A stretch of 64,000 nt of DNA from NCBI GenBank assembly GCA_947258795.1, contig CAMYJU010000006.1, positions 113,082 to 177,081 of the forward strand. Direction: 5' to 3'. The notes beneath the pieces were generated by a model, which searched no databases, was not told the origin of the DNA, and saw nothing but the letters and a program-made list of their open reading frames with translations. The translations under genes and the position numbers were made by a program. This document shows, piece after piece, positions 53,690-62,449 of this stretch. The DNA comes from an uncultured Gammaproteobacteria bacterium. GTDB lineage: Bacteria; Pseudomonadota; Gammaproteobacteria; DRJJ01. The first letter of the stretch is position 1, and every line of letters begins with the position of its first letter.

Positions 53690-53713
53690 CAGAGGTGCAT
53701 TCCGGCACCTCTG
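53690..53713 (+). terminator. Stem-loop after the methyltransferase gene
   Basis: Perfect 9-bp stem CAGAGGTGC / GCACCTCTG with a 6-base loop, 43 bp after the stop codon. It is followed by TTGCGTTGC, not a full U-run, but the stem is strong enough for termination or 3'-end protection. Confidence 0.6.
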
Positions 53714-53990
53714 TTGCGTTGCTACGACTTACGCTCCGACATCCAGGAATATGTTTGTTAACCCTTCCGCACCATATGATGCCCACGGGGAATTGGGGAA
53801 TTGGCGCATTTCCCGTGCCAACGGTATTGATGTCTTTTAGTTCTTCAGCGCATAAAAAGTGCTCTAACCCGGTGCGTTTCACTCCGCTTTGGCACCGCAA
53901 TGGGGCAAAGCAGCTCGTTTGAGTACGCCATCAAGCAGACAGGCTTTATTAAGTCTCAGACTTTTCAGGTATTTTCAAACGGGGTTAATT

Positions 53991-54005
53991 GGCATGACTC
54001 ATGCC
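53991..54005. promoter_or_regulatory. Odd palindrome, candidate operator for the glutaminase gene
   Basis: GGCATGACTCATGCC is a perfect 15-bp palindrome centred on one base, about 105 bp upstream of the glutaminase start. Its size and symmetry suit a dimeric regulator. No regulator can be assigned. Confidence 0.35.
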
Positions 54006-54109
54006 TAGTAGTCATATGAAGATTACACAATCTATTGGGTCGTTGTATGCCCAGAAACACCAACCTCGGTTGCGCAGTTCGATATGGGTTTATAAATTAT
54101 GAGGTCCCT

Positions 54110-56068
54110 ATGTACAGCGTGAAAATCAAGCAATCGGATACGCAGCCGGAAAGCCAAGCGCTGTTACAGTCGTTTTTACAAGACTTATATTATTCCTTTC
54201 AGCATGATACGAACGGCATAGTAGCTAATCACTTGCCTGAATTATCGCAAGCTGATCCCAACTGGTTTGGTCTATGCGCCATGACCCACGACGGGGTTAT
54301 ACAAGAGGCGGGTGACAGTCGTATTGCGTTTACCGTTCAATCGATTGCCAAACCGTTGATACTCGCGCTGGCATTGGAAGACCATGGCGCCGACACGATA
54401 TTAGATACAATCGGTGTTGAACCAACAGGGGAACGTTTTGATTCCATCCTGTATTCGAACAACCAGGAAAACCATAAACTTAATCCATTCATGAATGCCG
54501 GCGCGATTGCTACACTAGACCTGATTGGCGGACAAAATTTAGAAGAACGTTTCACGCGGATTTGCAGTTTATTGCAGTGCTTGTTGTCCAGGCCCGTGGT
54601 CATCGATCAAAATGCGTTAGCATCCCGGCGTCAGTATGACCATCATAATCGCGCCATTGGTTACTTATTGCTTAGTCGAGGTATTATAAAGGGGTCAGTG
54701 GAAGACCTCCTGGAACTTTATCACCGCATATGTTGCATTACACTGGATTGTCGAGACCTGGCAATGATTGCGGCGGTATTTGCCAACGCCGGAGTTCATC
54801 CGAAAAACAATCAACGTGTTTTGCCCGCCGAACACGTAAAAACCATTCTTGCGGTTATGCAAACCTGTGGTATGTATGAGTTTTCAGGCCAATGGGCCTA
54901 TCGTGTGGGCTTGCCGGCGAAAAGCGCTTTATGCGGAGCGATGCTCGTGGTCGTACCAGGTCAATTCGGATTTGCCGTGTATTCTCCACCCCTTGATGAG
55001 GCGCATCAAAAAAGTGTACGTGGTTTGAAAGCCTGCGAGGCATTATCGGAAAAATTTGGCTTGCATATGTTTCGGACCGGTGAGTGTGAAACACCTTTAA
55101 GGAAATTACGACACAGCCGCAAACACAAAATGCGTCACAATAATCATGACATAAACCGATTACTGACACATATCCATAAGCGCACAAAAGGAGGCGATGA
55201 CGGCCATTGTTATAATATCGCGCCTGATGTATTTAACGTCGATGCCAATGCGCATTCCATCTGCATTACAACGGTGGACGGTCGACGCTACGCGGTTGGG
55301 GAACATGATGCGCCGTTCTTAATCCAGTCCATCTCGAAAGTTTTTGCCTATGGACTGGCACTGGAAGATCACGGACGTGAGATCGTTTTACAAAACGTGG
55401 ACGTGGAACCCAGCGGTAATCCATACGATGCGATCATTCGTTTAGAACAGCGCTCTAACCGCCCACATAACCCAATGATAAACACGGGCGGCATTTCCAC
55501 CACCGCCCTGATTAAGGGTGATGCCCCAGCGCAACGATTAGACAAAATACTGTGTATGTATGAACGCTACATAGGACATGAAGTTAATATTGATATGCGT
55601 ACATATTTGGCCGAAACCAAGTCAGGTGATCGCAACAAAGCCATTGCTTATCTGTTGCGACATTTTGGCATGTTGGAAAACGAGGTTGACGATGCGCTGA
55701 GTCTATACTTGCAGCAATGCAGCGCAATCATAAACTGTGAAGATCTTTCCATCATGGCTGCGACATTAGCCAATGGCGGTATCAATCCATTAACCAAGCA
55801 ACAGGCCATACAAGAAGAATATGTTGGTGACTTGCTTACCGTCATGTATACCTGTGGGATGTATGATTTCGCCGGTGAATGGAGTTACCGCATCGGCTTG
55901 CCGGCTAAAAGCGGTGTGGGTGGTGGAATACTGGCTGTGGTACCCGGGCAAATGGGTATTGCGGTTTATTCCCCGCGCCTGGATCGACACGGCAATAGCA
56001 TTGCCGGAATAAAGGCGCTTGAAGCCATCTCCGATGAATTAGATCTGCATATTTTCTCCTATGCTTAA
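54110..56068 (+). CDS. Tandem-domain glutaminase (two GlsA-like domains)
   Basis: A 652-residue protein made of two serine-dependent glutaminase domains (about 1-320 and 345-652); standard GlsA proteins have one, about 310 residues. The start at 54110 (MYSVKIK) follows GAGG by five bases. Both domains keep the Ser-x-x-Lys (QSIAK; QSISK), the Asn of NPFMNAGA or NPMINTGG, the Tyr in CGMYEF or CGMYDF and GLPAKS. Domain 1 has Arg where domain 2 has the conserved Glu (SRRQ versus AETK) and SALCGAM in place of SGVGGGI, so it may be regulatory or inactive. It hydrolyses glutamine to glutamate and ammonia. Convergent with an asparagine synthetase gene. Confidence 0.88.
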   Translation: MYSVKIKQSDTQPESQALLQSFLQDLYYSFQHDTNGIVANHLPELSQADPNWFGLCAMTHDGVIQEAGDSRIAFTVQSIAKPLILALALEDHGADTILDTIGVEPTGERFDSILYSNNQENHKLNPFMNAGAIATLDLIGGQNLEERFTRICSLLQCLLSRPVVIDQNALASRRQYDHHNRAIGYLLLSRGIIKGSVEDLLELYHRICCITLDCRDLAMIAAVFANAGVHPKNNQRVLPAEHVKTILAVMQTCGMYEFSGQWAYRVGLPAKSALCGAMLVVVPGQFGFAVYSPPLDEAHQKSVRGLKACEALSEKFGLHMFRTGECETPLRKLRHSRKHKMRHNNHDINRLLTHIHKRTKGGDDGHCYNIAPDVFNVDANAHSICITTVDGRRYAVGEHDAPFLIQSISKVFAYGLALEDHGREIVLQNVDVEPSGNPYDAIIRLEQRSNRPHNPMINTGGISTTALIKGDAPAQRLDKILCMYERYIGHEVNIDMRTYLAETKSGDRNKAIAYLLRHFGMLENEVDDALSLYLQQCSAIINCEDLSIMAATLANGGINPLTKQQAIQEEYVGDLLTVMYTCGMYDFAGEWSYRIGLPAKSGVGGGILAVVPGQMGIAVYSPRLDRHGNSIAGIKALEAISDELDLHIFSYA

Positions 56069-56131
56069 TCGCAACCGCCGGCTAACCTACACACTATCAA
56101 AAGAACTCCCATCTCGACTTAGTAACGATAA

Positions 56132-57646
56132 TCAGTCGAGTTGCCAACGGCCGACATTATCGAGCACAGCCTGTGGCTGCACGAACCGCTCCATCAGCAA
56201 GCTGTGGTAAAAACACTCTTCGTTTGATCGCAGGCGATCAGCCGTAAACCGTTTCGTATACTCTTCGGTATCAATCCCCGCAGCGGCGCGTTCCAGTACC
56301 GCCGGCAGCAGGTCGACCATGCCGCTGCCTTCATCGAACTGCTCTTTGTCGCGCCATACAATCTCGGGCGGCAACAGGTCCTCGAATGCCTTGCGCAGGA
56401 CCCATTTCTCGATGCGCCGGCCATTGTCGCCAGTCTTGAGCTTTACTTCCGCTGGCACGGTCTGGGCCATGGCAATCACATCGGTATCGAGAAACGGTAC
56501 GCGCGCCTCGATAGCATGGCGCATGGTCATGCGGTCTACCCGCTGCAGGTTGATATTGTGCAGGCGGGTGACCGAGCGGCGAAGCTCGTCGTGTAACTCC
56601 TGATAATTGGTAATATCTTTATGATAGGTATAACCGGCAAAGAGTTCATCCGCACCTTCGCCGGTCAGAATGACCTTCACCTCATCCGCCGCCATACGCG
56701 CACAGAACCAGGTGGGGATGGCACTGCGCACCAGATCCTGGTCGAAGGACTCCAGATGATAGATGATCTCCGGCAGATTTTCGACCACCTCGGCAGTACT
56801 GTATATATACTCATGATGAATAGAGCCAATGTGATCGGCGACGCGACGTGCGGCCTCTATATCACGCGAACCTTCGATGCCCACCGAGAAGGTGTGCAGC
56901 TCGGGCATATATTTTTTAGCCACCGCTGCAATGATGCTGCTATCGAGCCCGCCGGAGAGAAACGCACCTAATGGCACATCGCTCAGCAGCCGTTTCTTCA
57001 CCGCGGCCTCGATGGTCTCCCGCACCCGGCGGATATGTACCTCCAAATCGAGATTCAGCGGCGCTTGATTTGGCACCTGATAGTAGGTGTGAAATCCGCT
57101 TTCAGAGTCATAGAGGGTGCCAGGCGGAAACTCCTTGATGTTCTGAGTGTACGGTGTCAATGCTTTGATCTCCGAGGCGAAATACAAAGACTCGGAACCA
57201 TCTGCATTTATCTGCCGTGCATAGTATAACGGTTTGATGCCAATGCGATCGCGCGCCAGTATCAGTCGATTACCTTCAGAGATCGCGAAGGCGAACATAC
57301 CATCCAGCAACCGTGGTGTGGCCAGGCCATGTTCTTCAAACATGTGAAGAATGGTTTCGCTATCACTGTTGGAACAAAACTCGTGGTCGTCGCCAAGTTG
57401 TCGCCGCAACTGGGGGTGATTGTAGACCATGCCATTGGCCACCAGCGTCGCACTGCGGTCTTCATTAAGAATGGGCTGTTGACCCTGGGCCGGATCCATA
57501 ATGGCCAACCGAGTGTGACCTAAAACACCTTCATTAACATGGACATGCATCCCTTGACCATCTGGTCCACGGTGGCGCTGGGCCTCAATCATACTTCGTA
57601 CATTCGATTCGTTGACGCTTCCCCAAATCCCCGCGATTCCACACAT
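56132..57646 (-). CDS. asnB: Asparagine synthase, glutamine-hydrolysing
   Basis: A 504-residue class II amidotransferase. After Met removal Cys2 (MCGIAGIWG) is the glutaminase nucleophile; RHRGPDGQG and LGHTRLAIMD follow. The C-terminal synthetase domain has the PP-loop SGGLDSSII (about residues 229-237) and LTGEGADELFAGY. It makes asparagine from aspartate, ATP and glutamine. It is somewhat shorter than E. coli AsnB (554). It is convergent with the tandem glutaminase (63 bp between stops) and divergent from an ABC transporter; an inverted repeat lies in the shared promoter region. Confidence 0.9.
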   Translation of the reverse strand: MCGIAGIWGSVNESNVRSMIEAQRHRGPDGQGMHVHVNEGVLGHTRLAIMDPAQGQQPILNEDRSATLVANGMVYNHPQLRRQLGDDHEFCSNSDSETILHMFEEHGLATPRLLDGMFAFAISEGNRLILARDRIGIKPLYYARQINADGSESLYFASEIKALTPYTQNIKEFPPGTLYDSESGFHTYYQVPNQAPLNLDLEVHIRRVRETIEAAVKKRLLSDVPLGAFLSGGLDSSIIAAVAKKYMPELHTFSVGIEGSRDIEAARRVADHIGSIHHEYIYSTAEVVENLPEIIYHLESFDQDLVRSAIPTWFCARMAADEVKVILTGEGADELFAGYTYHKDITNYQELHDELRRSVTRLHNINLQRVDRMTMRHAIEARVPFLDTDVIAMAQTVPAEVKLKTGDNGRRIEKWVLRKAFEDLLPPEIVWRDKEQFDEGSGMVDLLPAVLERAAAGIDTEEYTKRFTADRLRSNEECFYHSLLMERFVQPQAVLDNVGRWQLD

Positions 57647-57674
57647 ATAAGCACCTTGAGTAAATTTTATGTAT

Positions 57675-57696
57675 ATCGGCCACTAACATGGCCGAT
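57675..57696. promoter_or_regulatory. Inverted repeat in the asnB / ABC transporter divergent promoter
   Basis: Perfect 8-bp arms ATCGGCCA and TGGCCGAT with a 6-base spacer, 29 bp upstream of asnB and 93 bp upstream of the ABC gene. The layout suits a dimeric repressor or activator acting on both genes; an mRNA hairpin is the alternative. Confidence 0.5.
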
Positions 57697-57788
57697 TCCT
57701 ATAAATTCTGGTTTAAATTAAGTTACTTCAACCCATACTATCCAATCCATCGCTTGAGTTCCATCGGTAAATCCAACACACTATCTGG

Positions 57789-58541
57789 ATGCTGGTACTC
57801 TCCCAGGTTTCCAAACACTATGGCGATACCCAGGCCCTGGCACCAACCGATCTTCAGGTACCGGCCGGCGAAACCCTGGTGCTCATCGGCCCCAGCGGCT
57901 GCGGCAAGTCTACCCTCTTGCGCCTGATCGCTGGCCTGATCCAGCCAGATTCCGGTGCCATCACCCTTGAAGGTACAGCATTAACGCCCGCCAATATTCT
58001 CCAGACACGACAGCGCATGGGCTACGTCATTCAGGAGGGCGGCCTGTTTCCCCATCTCACGGTGCGCGATAATGTGACCGTGATGGCGCGCTATCTGCGT
58101 CGCGATACCGGTTGGATTCAATCCCGGCTTGCCGAGCTGGCTGAACTGGTGCGCCTACCTCAGGCGCTGATGACCCGTTATCCGGACGAGCTTTCCGGCG
58201 GGCAGCGCCAACGCGTCAGCCTGATGCGCGCCCTGATGCTGGATCCGGAGCTGTTACTGCTGGACGAACCACTGGGGGCGCTGGACCCGATGATCCGTTA
58301 TGAGCTGCAACAGGAGCTGAAATCCATATTTAGTCAACTCGGCAAAACCGTCGTCATGGTTACCCACGACATCGCCGAAGCGGCTTTTTTCGGACAGACC
58401 CTGGTACTTATGCGGGACGGACGCATCGTGCAAACCGGTCCCTTCAGGGAGCTGGCCCAGAAACCAGCCGAACCGTTCGTTGAGCAGTTCATCACCGCTC
58501 AACGCGAACCCATGGAACAGCTCGCCGCGGTGCTTCGATGA
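57789..58541 (+). CDS. Osmoprotectant-type ABC transporter ATP-binding protein (OpuBA/OpuCA-like)
   Basis: A 250-residue ATPase with Walker A GPSGCGKST (about residues 35-43), signature LSGGQRQRVS (about 136-145), Walker B LLLLDEPLGALDP and the H-loop VTHDIAEA. It lacks the C-terminal CBS domains found in OpuCA and ProV, in which ionic strength is often sensed. Its stop overlaps the start of the fused binding-protein/permease gene by four bases (ATGA). The family imports glycine betaine, choline and similar solutes; some relatives import ergothioneine. Confidence 0.9.
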   Translation: MLVLSQVSKHYGDTQALAPTDLQVPAGETLVLIGPSGCGKSTLLRLIAGLIQPDSGAITLEGTALTPANILQTRQRMGYVIQEGGLFPHLTVRDNVTVMARYLRRDTGWIQSRLAELAELVRLPQALMTRYPDELSGGQRQRVSLMRALMLDPELLLLDEPLGALDPMIRYELQQELKSIFSQLGKTVVMVTHDIAEAAFFGQTLVLMRDGRIVQTGPFRELAQKPAEPFVEQFITAQREPMEQLAAVLR

Positions 58542-60070
58542 ACATCAGCTGGCGAATAAAAACGATGTTGCTAGTGTCGTGCGTCGCCTCACTGGTGCGA
58601 CCGGTTCTTGGTGCCGAGGCGCCCGTAACGATCACTGTCGGCTCCAAGAGTTTTACTGAGTCCGTTATCCTGGGGGAGATGCTCGGCCACCTGGCTCAGC
58701 AGGCCAACATCGAGGCCAACCATCGGCGACAACTGGGCGGTACACGCGTGTTGTGGAATGCCTTACTCAGTGGTGAGATCGACGCATATCCGGAATATAC
58801 CGGTACCCTCATGCAGGAAACGCTGGTCAAGGAAAACCTGCAGACCGAGGCACAACTCAAACAGGCCCTGGCCATACGTGGGCTACGCATGACCCGCCCA
58901 TTGGGCTTTAACAATACCTATGCGATTGGCATGAAGGACGAACTTGCCGGACAACTTAAGCTGCGCACGATCTCCGATTTGCAAAAACAACCCGAACTCG
59001 TGCTGGGTTTCGGTAATGAATTCATGGATCGGGCGGATGGTTGGCCCGGTTTGCAGCAACGTTATCAGCTTCCACATCGGAACGTCAGGGGCCTGGACCA
59101 TGATCTTGCCTATCGCGGTATCGAGTCGGGTACGTTGCATGTAACAGATCTATACGCCACTGATGCAGAAATCGCTTACTACAAGCTACGAGCACTTGAG
59201 GATGATCTGAATTATTTCCCGGTCTATAACGCCGTGATTCTATATCGTGCCGATCTTGCACAGCGCGCACCGGAAGTGGTGACGCTATTCAAACGGCTGG
59301 CAGGTCGTATTGATGCACCTACCATGAGTGCGATGAATGCCCGGGTGAAACTGCACGGTGAAGCCGAATCGGTGGTGGCGGCCAATTTTCTTGAACAAAA
59401 CTTAAAGCTGGATATAGACCTTCGCGTACAAACTGCCTGGCATCGCTTCTGGCGGCACACTGTAGAACATCTGATACTGGTCGGCATCTCTTTATCCGCT
59501 GCGATCCTTCTGGCCATTCCGCTAGGTATCCTGGCAGCGCGTCGTCCGCGCATCGGCCAGATCGTGCTCGGTATCGCCGGGATTCTCCAGACCATTCCTT
59601 CGTTGGCGCTGTTTGTCTTCATGATCCCGCTGCTCGGCATTGGCGGACCACCGGCGGTTATGGCCCTGTTTTTATACAGCCTGCTACCAATCATTCGTAA
59701 CACTTATGCTGGACTGAAGGATATCCCGCCAGCCATCGTCGAATCGGCCCAAGCGCTGGGATTACCCTCGCGTGCCAGGCTGCACATCGTAGAGTTACCA
59801 TTGGCCACCCGCGCCATTCTCGCCGGCATAAAAACCTCGGCAGTTATCAATGTGGGTACCGCTACACTGAGCGCCCTCATTGGTGCCGGTGGCTACGGCC
59901 AGCCCATCCTTACCGGGATACGACTCGATGACATCGGCCTGATCCTGCAGGGCGCAGTCCCGGCTGCCGCACTGGCGCTGCTTGTGCAAGGGTTGTTTGA
60001 GCTCATTGAGCGGGGATTATTACCAAAAGGACTTCGCGTACAAGCGAGCGAGCTGAGGTCGGTGAATTAG
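58538..60070 (+). CDS. Fused substrate-binding protein and permease, OpuB/YehZ-YehY type
   Basis: A 510-residue protein. A signal or anchor sequence (about residues 7-26) precedes an OpuAC-type type-2 periplasmic binding domain (VTITVGSKSFTESVILGEML; DAYPEYTGTLMQE; LYATDAEIAYYKL), residues about 28-295. A six-helix permease follows (HTVEHLILVGISLSAAILLA to the end) with the coupling motif around GLPSRARLHIVELPLATRAI. The order binding domain then permease is the reverse of the permease-first fusions in Gram-positive OpuF and EgtU systems. With the ATPase at 57789 it is a complete importer. Aromatic residues for a betaine cage cannot be confirmed by eye. Confidence 0.9.
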   Translation: MNISWRIKTMLLVSCVASLVRPVLGAEAPVTITVGSKSFTESVILGEMLGHLAQQANIEANHRRQLGGTRVLWNALLSGEIDAYPEYTGTLMQETLVKENLQTEAQLKQALAIRGLRMTRPLGFNNTYAIGMKDELAGQLKLRTISDLQKQPELVLGFGNEFMDRADGWPGLQQRYQLPHRNVRGLDHDLAYRGIESGTLHVTDLYATDAEIAYYKLRALEDDLNYFPVYNAVILYRADLAQRAPEVVTLFKRLAGRIDAPTMSAMNARVKLHGEAESVVAANFLEQNLKLDIDLRVQTAWHRFWRHTVEHLILVGISLSAAILLAIPLGILAARRPRIGQIVLGIAGILQTIPSLALFVFMIPLLGIGGPPAVMALFLYSLLPIIRNTYAGLKDIPPAIVESAQALGLPSRARLHIVELPLATRAILAGIKTSAVINVGTATLSALIGAGGYGQPILTGIRLDDIGLILQGAVPAAALALLVQGLFELIERGLLPKGLRVQASELRSVN

Positions 60071-60232
60071 AGAAGTGTAACTCCATCAGTAATGGAGCCC
60101 GCAAGTCGGATTGAACCTTATTAATTGTATGGTTGGCGCCCGGGCCGGAATTGACACTTTTGTCGGGAACAAAAATGGTCGCACTTCAGCGCGCGACAGG
60201 GCGGGCGCTATGGGCGGCACCCGAAGAAAATA

Positions 60233-60281
60233 GGGTCAGAGAGCAATATTCTCTAATGTTAGCAATGTGCTCATTGACCCC
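60233..60281. repeat. Dispersed palindrome, family A copy 12
   Basis: AGGGTCAGAGAGCAATATTC, centre TCTAATGTTAG, right arm CAATGTGCTCATTGACCCC. It sits 33 bp before the stop of the minus-strand gene at 60315. Confidence 0.85.
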
Positions 60282-60314
60282 TATTCTCTTTTTTTAGTCT
60301 GCCACCTATTTAAC

Positions 60315-60728
60315 TTATTCTTCTTCAGGGACGCCTTGCCAGAGCATCTCGTAACCCACTTCAAATGTTTCATCACAAAAATCTGCAAGTTTCGAGAAGT
60401 GCTCATTAAAGAGTTTATCTGCATGTGATTTTTCGTGTTGATCGAATGAATTCCAATATGTCACGATAACCAGATCACCCATACTTTGGTTGATGCGTTT
60501 TTCACCGGTCGTATCATTGTCCAAAGTGCCTTCTTTTGAGACAAATCCTGCATTCTGATACACCTGGCCACCTATAAAACCACCATTATCATCGCCGTAG
60601 TTATTTTTTACTACGTTACACATTTCACCGAGGACTAATTCAACATCACTCACGGTGACGCCTTCCTTTAGATCAATAACATTAAAAAGCATGACACAAC
60701 CAAACGGGATTGTAATTGGATGAAACAT
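60315..60728 (-). CDS. Dimeric alpha/beta-barrel (ABM-like) protein
   Basis: A 137-residue protein with a ferredoxin-like alpha/beta barrel pattern: CVMLFNVIDLKEGVTVSDVE (strand-helix), a conserved glycine-rich segment around NGGFIGGQVYQN, and LVIVTYWNSFDQHEKSHADK in the second half, as in antibiotic-biosynthesis-monooxygenase relatives. The acidic C-terminus ends VPEEE. Function unknown. The ATG at 60728 follows AAGGAAATAAT; an ATG 12 codons further in is possible. It lies beside htpX on the same strand. Confidence 0.6.
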   Translation of the reverse strand: MFHPITIPFGCVMLFNVIDLKEGVTVSDVELVLGEMCNVVKNNYGDDNGGFIGGQVYQNAGFVSKEGTLDNDTTGEKRINQSMGDLVIVTYWNSFDQHEKSHADKLFNEHFSKLADFCDETFEVGYEMLWQGVPEEE

Positions 60729-60800
60729 ATTATTTCCTTGTGTTGAATGTATTTAGATCAAATCATAAAATGATTATTGAGAATAAAATATGGTCGTCGC

Positions 60801-61694
60801 CTATTTACCCGAGCGCCCCATTGCGCGCTTTTCTAATGCCTCGATTCTATCTTCAATCGGTGGGTGTGAAGAAAACAACGCCATTATCCCGCCTTTGTCA
60901 TTAATACCAAACGCGGCCATTTGTTCAGGTAATGCTTCTGGTTCTACCTGTCCAAGTCTTTTAAGAGCGTTAATCATATTCTGGTGCCCCGCTAAATCAG
61001 CACCACCTGTGTCGGCAATGAATTCACGCTTTCTTGAAAAATACATCACGATAGTCGATGCAAGAATAGATAACACCACTTGCGAAATCAACACGGTAGC
61101 AAAATAACCGATACCATGGCCCTGATTATTTTTTAAGATCACGCGGTCAACTACGTGCCCGACCACGCGTGATAAGAACACCACAAAAGTATTCACCACA
61201 CCTTGAATTAAGGCCAGTGTTACCATATCACCATTGGCGATATGGCTCATTTCATGACCCACCACCGCTTCAACTTCACCTTGGGTCATGTTGTCTAGCA
61301 GGCCTTGCGACACGGCCATCAAGGAGTTATTTTTACTCGCGCCAGTGGCAAAGGCATTCATGGCAGAGGAAGGGAAAATCGCCACTTCAGGCATTTTGAT
61401 GCCCACAATCTCCGCCTGCTTTTCAACCGTGCTGATTAACCACCGCTCGACATTACTGCTTGGGTTAGTAATGACCACCGCACCTGTCATTTTTTTTGCC
61501 ATCCACTTCGACATCAGTAAGGAAATAAACGAACCACCAAAACCGATCACACCGGAGAGAATAACGAGTGCTTGTACATTAAGATCTGAACCATTTTCGG
61601 CTAAAATACTATCAACGCCCAATAGTCTTAACGTAATACTCAGCACCGCCATAATGGCAATATTGGTCAATATAAATAAGAAAACTCGTTTCAT
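60801..61694 (-). CDS. htpX: Membrane zinc metalloprotease HtpX
   Basis: A 297-residue M48B protease of the inner membrane that degrades misfolded membrane proteins. Two N-terminal helices (about 5-25 and 38-60), the catalytic motif VVGHEMSHIANGD (about residues 140-152), two further helices and the third zinc ligand Glu in KREFIADTGGADL (about 222-234). The C-terminus SSHPPIEDRIEALEKRAMG is the family's usual ending. In the upstream gap a short frame from an old transposase start precedes it on the same strand. Confidence 0.95.
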   Translation of the reverse strand: MKRVFLFILTNIAIMAVLSITLRLLGVDSILAENGSDLNVQALVILSGVIGFGGSFISLLMSKWMAKKMTGAVVITNPSSNVERWLISTVEKQAEIVGIKMPEVAIFPSSAMNAFATGASKNNSLMAVSQGLLDNMTQGEVEAVVGHEMSHIANGDMVTLALIQGVVNTFVVFLSRVVGHVVDRVILKNNQGHGIGYFATVLISQVVLSILASTIVMYFSRKREFIADTGGADLAGHQNMINALKRLGQVEPEALPEQMAAFGINDKGGIMALFSSHPPIEDRIEALEKRAMGRSGK

Positions 61695-61734
61695 TGCTTT
61701 ACCTGTATCTGTGGGGTTTTGATTGAATCAATAA

Positions 61735-61840
61735 CTATAGATGGGGTACGAAATAAGAATATTCAAGCTTCGAACGTGCCATAGCACTTCCTCCTTAAAA
61801 CAGTCATATCGCCCATGAAAAAGGGCATCTATGCTCTAAA
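61735..61840 (-). pseudogene. Second REP-associated transposase leader and N-terminal remnant
   Basis: On the minus strand, a leader with CCCTTTTTCATGGGCGA and GACTGTTTTAAGGAGGA precedes an ATG at 61782. The frame reads MARSKLEYSYFVPHL then stops (61735-61737). Leader, RBS and start closely match the remnant at 31484-31601 (shared CATGACTGxTTTAAGGAGGA pattern). It lies directly upstream of htpX, so a 15-codon leader peptide with a strong RBS now sits in the htpX 5' region. Confidence 0.5.
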
Positions 61841-61978
61841 ATAGTCCATTTTTTACTTAAATTATCATATATTTCAATCAGTTGTGCGGGTTTTGAACAT
61901 GGATGTTCTGATGCAGCGCGCACCAGGATGTGCAGCAGCTATCCGACCCCGATCTGTAAGAAGCCCCGATCTGCGTCA

Positions 61979-62389
61979 TCAGTGGGATAAAGTACCATCT
62001 AACGCAGAACGCAATTCTTTTTCATCGATTCCACCAGCAAGCACACCCTGTCTTGACCCATCCGGGCCAAACACCACAAGAACAACAGCACCCACAGCCT
62101 GTTGCCGGGTAAACGCCTGCCCTTCAGGGGTATTAACATCAACGACCAAAAATTCGACCTTCCCCTCATAATCTGAACGTACCGTATTGAGCAGCACCAT
62201 AGATTCCATACCACCCACTGTATTCTTGTCATTGGTTAGCACCACAACGACTGAACCCTGCCCTATTTTTGACAAATCATCACTAAAGCCCTTCGGCAAT
62301 AACATAACCGCCACAGCCAACAGGGCACAAACAACTACCATAATAATTAAATTGACACGTCTGGCAGATCCATTTTGGTGAAAAGTCAT
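61979..62389 (-). CDS. Membrane-tethered thioredoxin-fold-like protein without CxxC
   Basis: A 136-residue protein with one N-terminal helix (VNLIIMVVVCALLAVAVMLL, about 13-32) and a thioredoxin-like C-terminal domain: VVVVLTNDKN, KVEFLVVDVNTPEGQAFTRQ, AVGAVVLVVFGPDGSRQGVL and GGIDEKELRSALD. The redox CxxC is missing; only a TM cysteine is present. It could be a scaffold or a degenerate thioredoxin-like protein. Single gene between htpX and the IS110 element. Confidence 0.6.
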   Translation of the reverse strand: MTFHQNGSARRVNLIIMVVVCALLAVAVMLLPKGFSDDLSKIGQGSVVVVLTNDKNTVGGMESMVLLNTVRSDYEGKVEFLVVDVNTPEGQAFTRQQAVGAVVLVVFGPDGSRQGVLAGGIDEKELRSALDGTLSH

Positions 62390-62449
62390 ACTGATTTAAA
62401 TCCTATAATGTTAAAAAAAATACCTGTAGGTAATGGTTTTAATGTTAAT

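Larger units (their letters stand above)
53648..54109. other. Intergenic region upstream of the tandem glutaminase
   Basis: Holds a terminator-like stem-loop (53690-53713), then about 240 bp without recognisable features, then two short palindromes near the glutaminase gene: AAGTCTCAGACTT (53951-53963) and GGCATGACTCATGCC (53991-54005). A 75-codon frame crossing the region has poor composition and is not called. Confidence 0.5.

Noticed and set aside
53695..53922. 75-codon plus-strand frame after the methyltransferase gene
   Set aside because: It begins inside the terminator stem-loop and its composition is not protein-like.
56113..56140. CTCGACT / AGTCGAG hairpin between the glutaminase and asparagine synthetase genes
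   Set aside because: Seven-base stem with a 14-base loop overlapping the asnB stop codon; too weak to call a terminator.
60077..60180. tRNA-like strings (GGAGCCCGCAAGTCGGATTGAACC and TGGTTGGCGCCCGGGCCGG)
   Set aside because: They resemble tRNA 3' ends by composition, but no cloverleaf, anticodon arm or matching stems could be drawn; chance resemblance or very old debris.
22141..60281. Reading all family A palindromes simply as intrinsic terminators
   Set aside because: Some could terminate transcription, but several lie in promoter regions or at broken gene ends and lack U-runs, so termination cannot be the general explanation.
61884..62171. 95-codon plus-strand frame opposite the thioredoxin-like gene
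   Set aside because: Antisense shadow rich in Pro, Ser and Arg; the minus-strand frame has a helix and recognisable fold.
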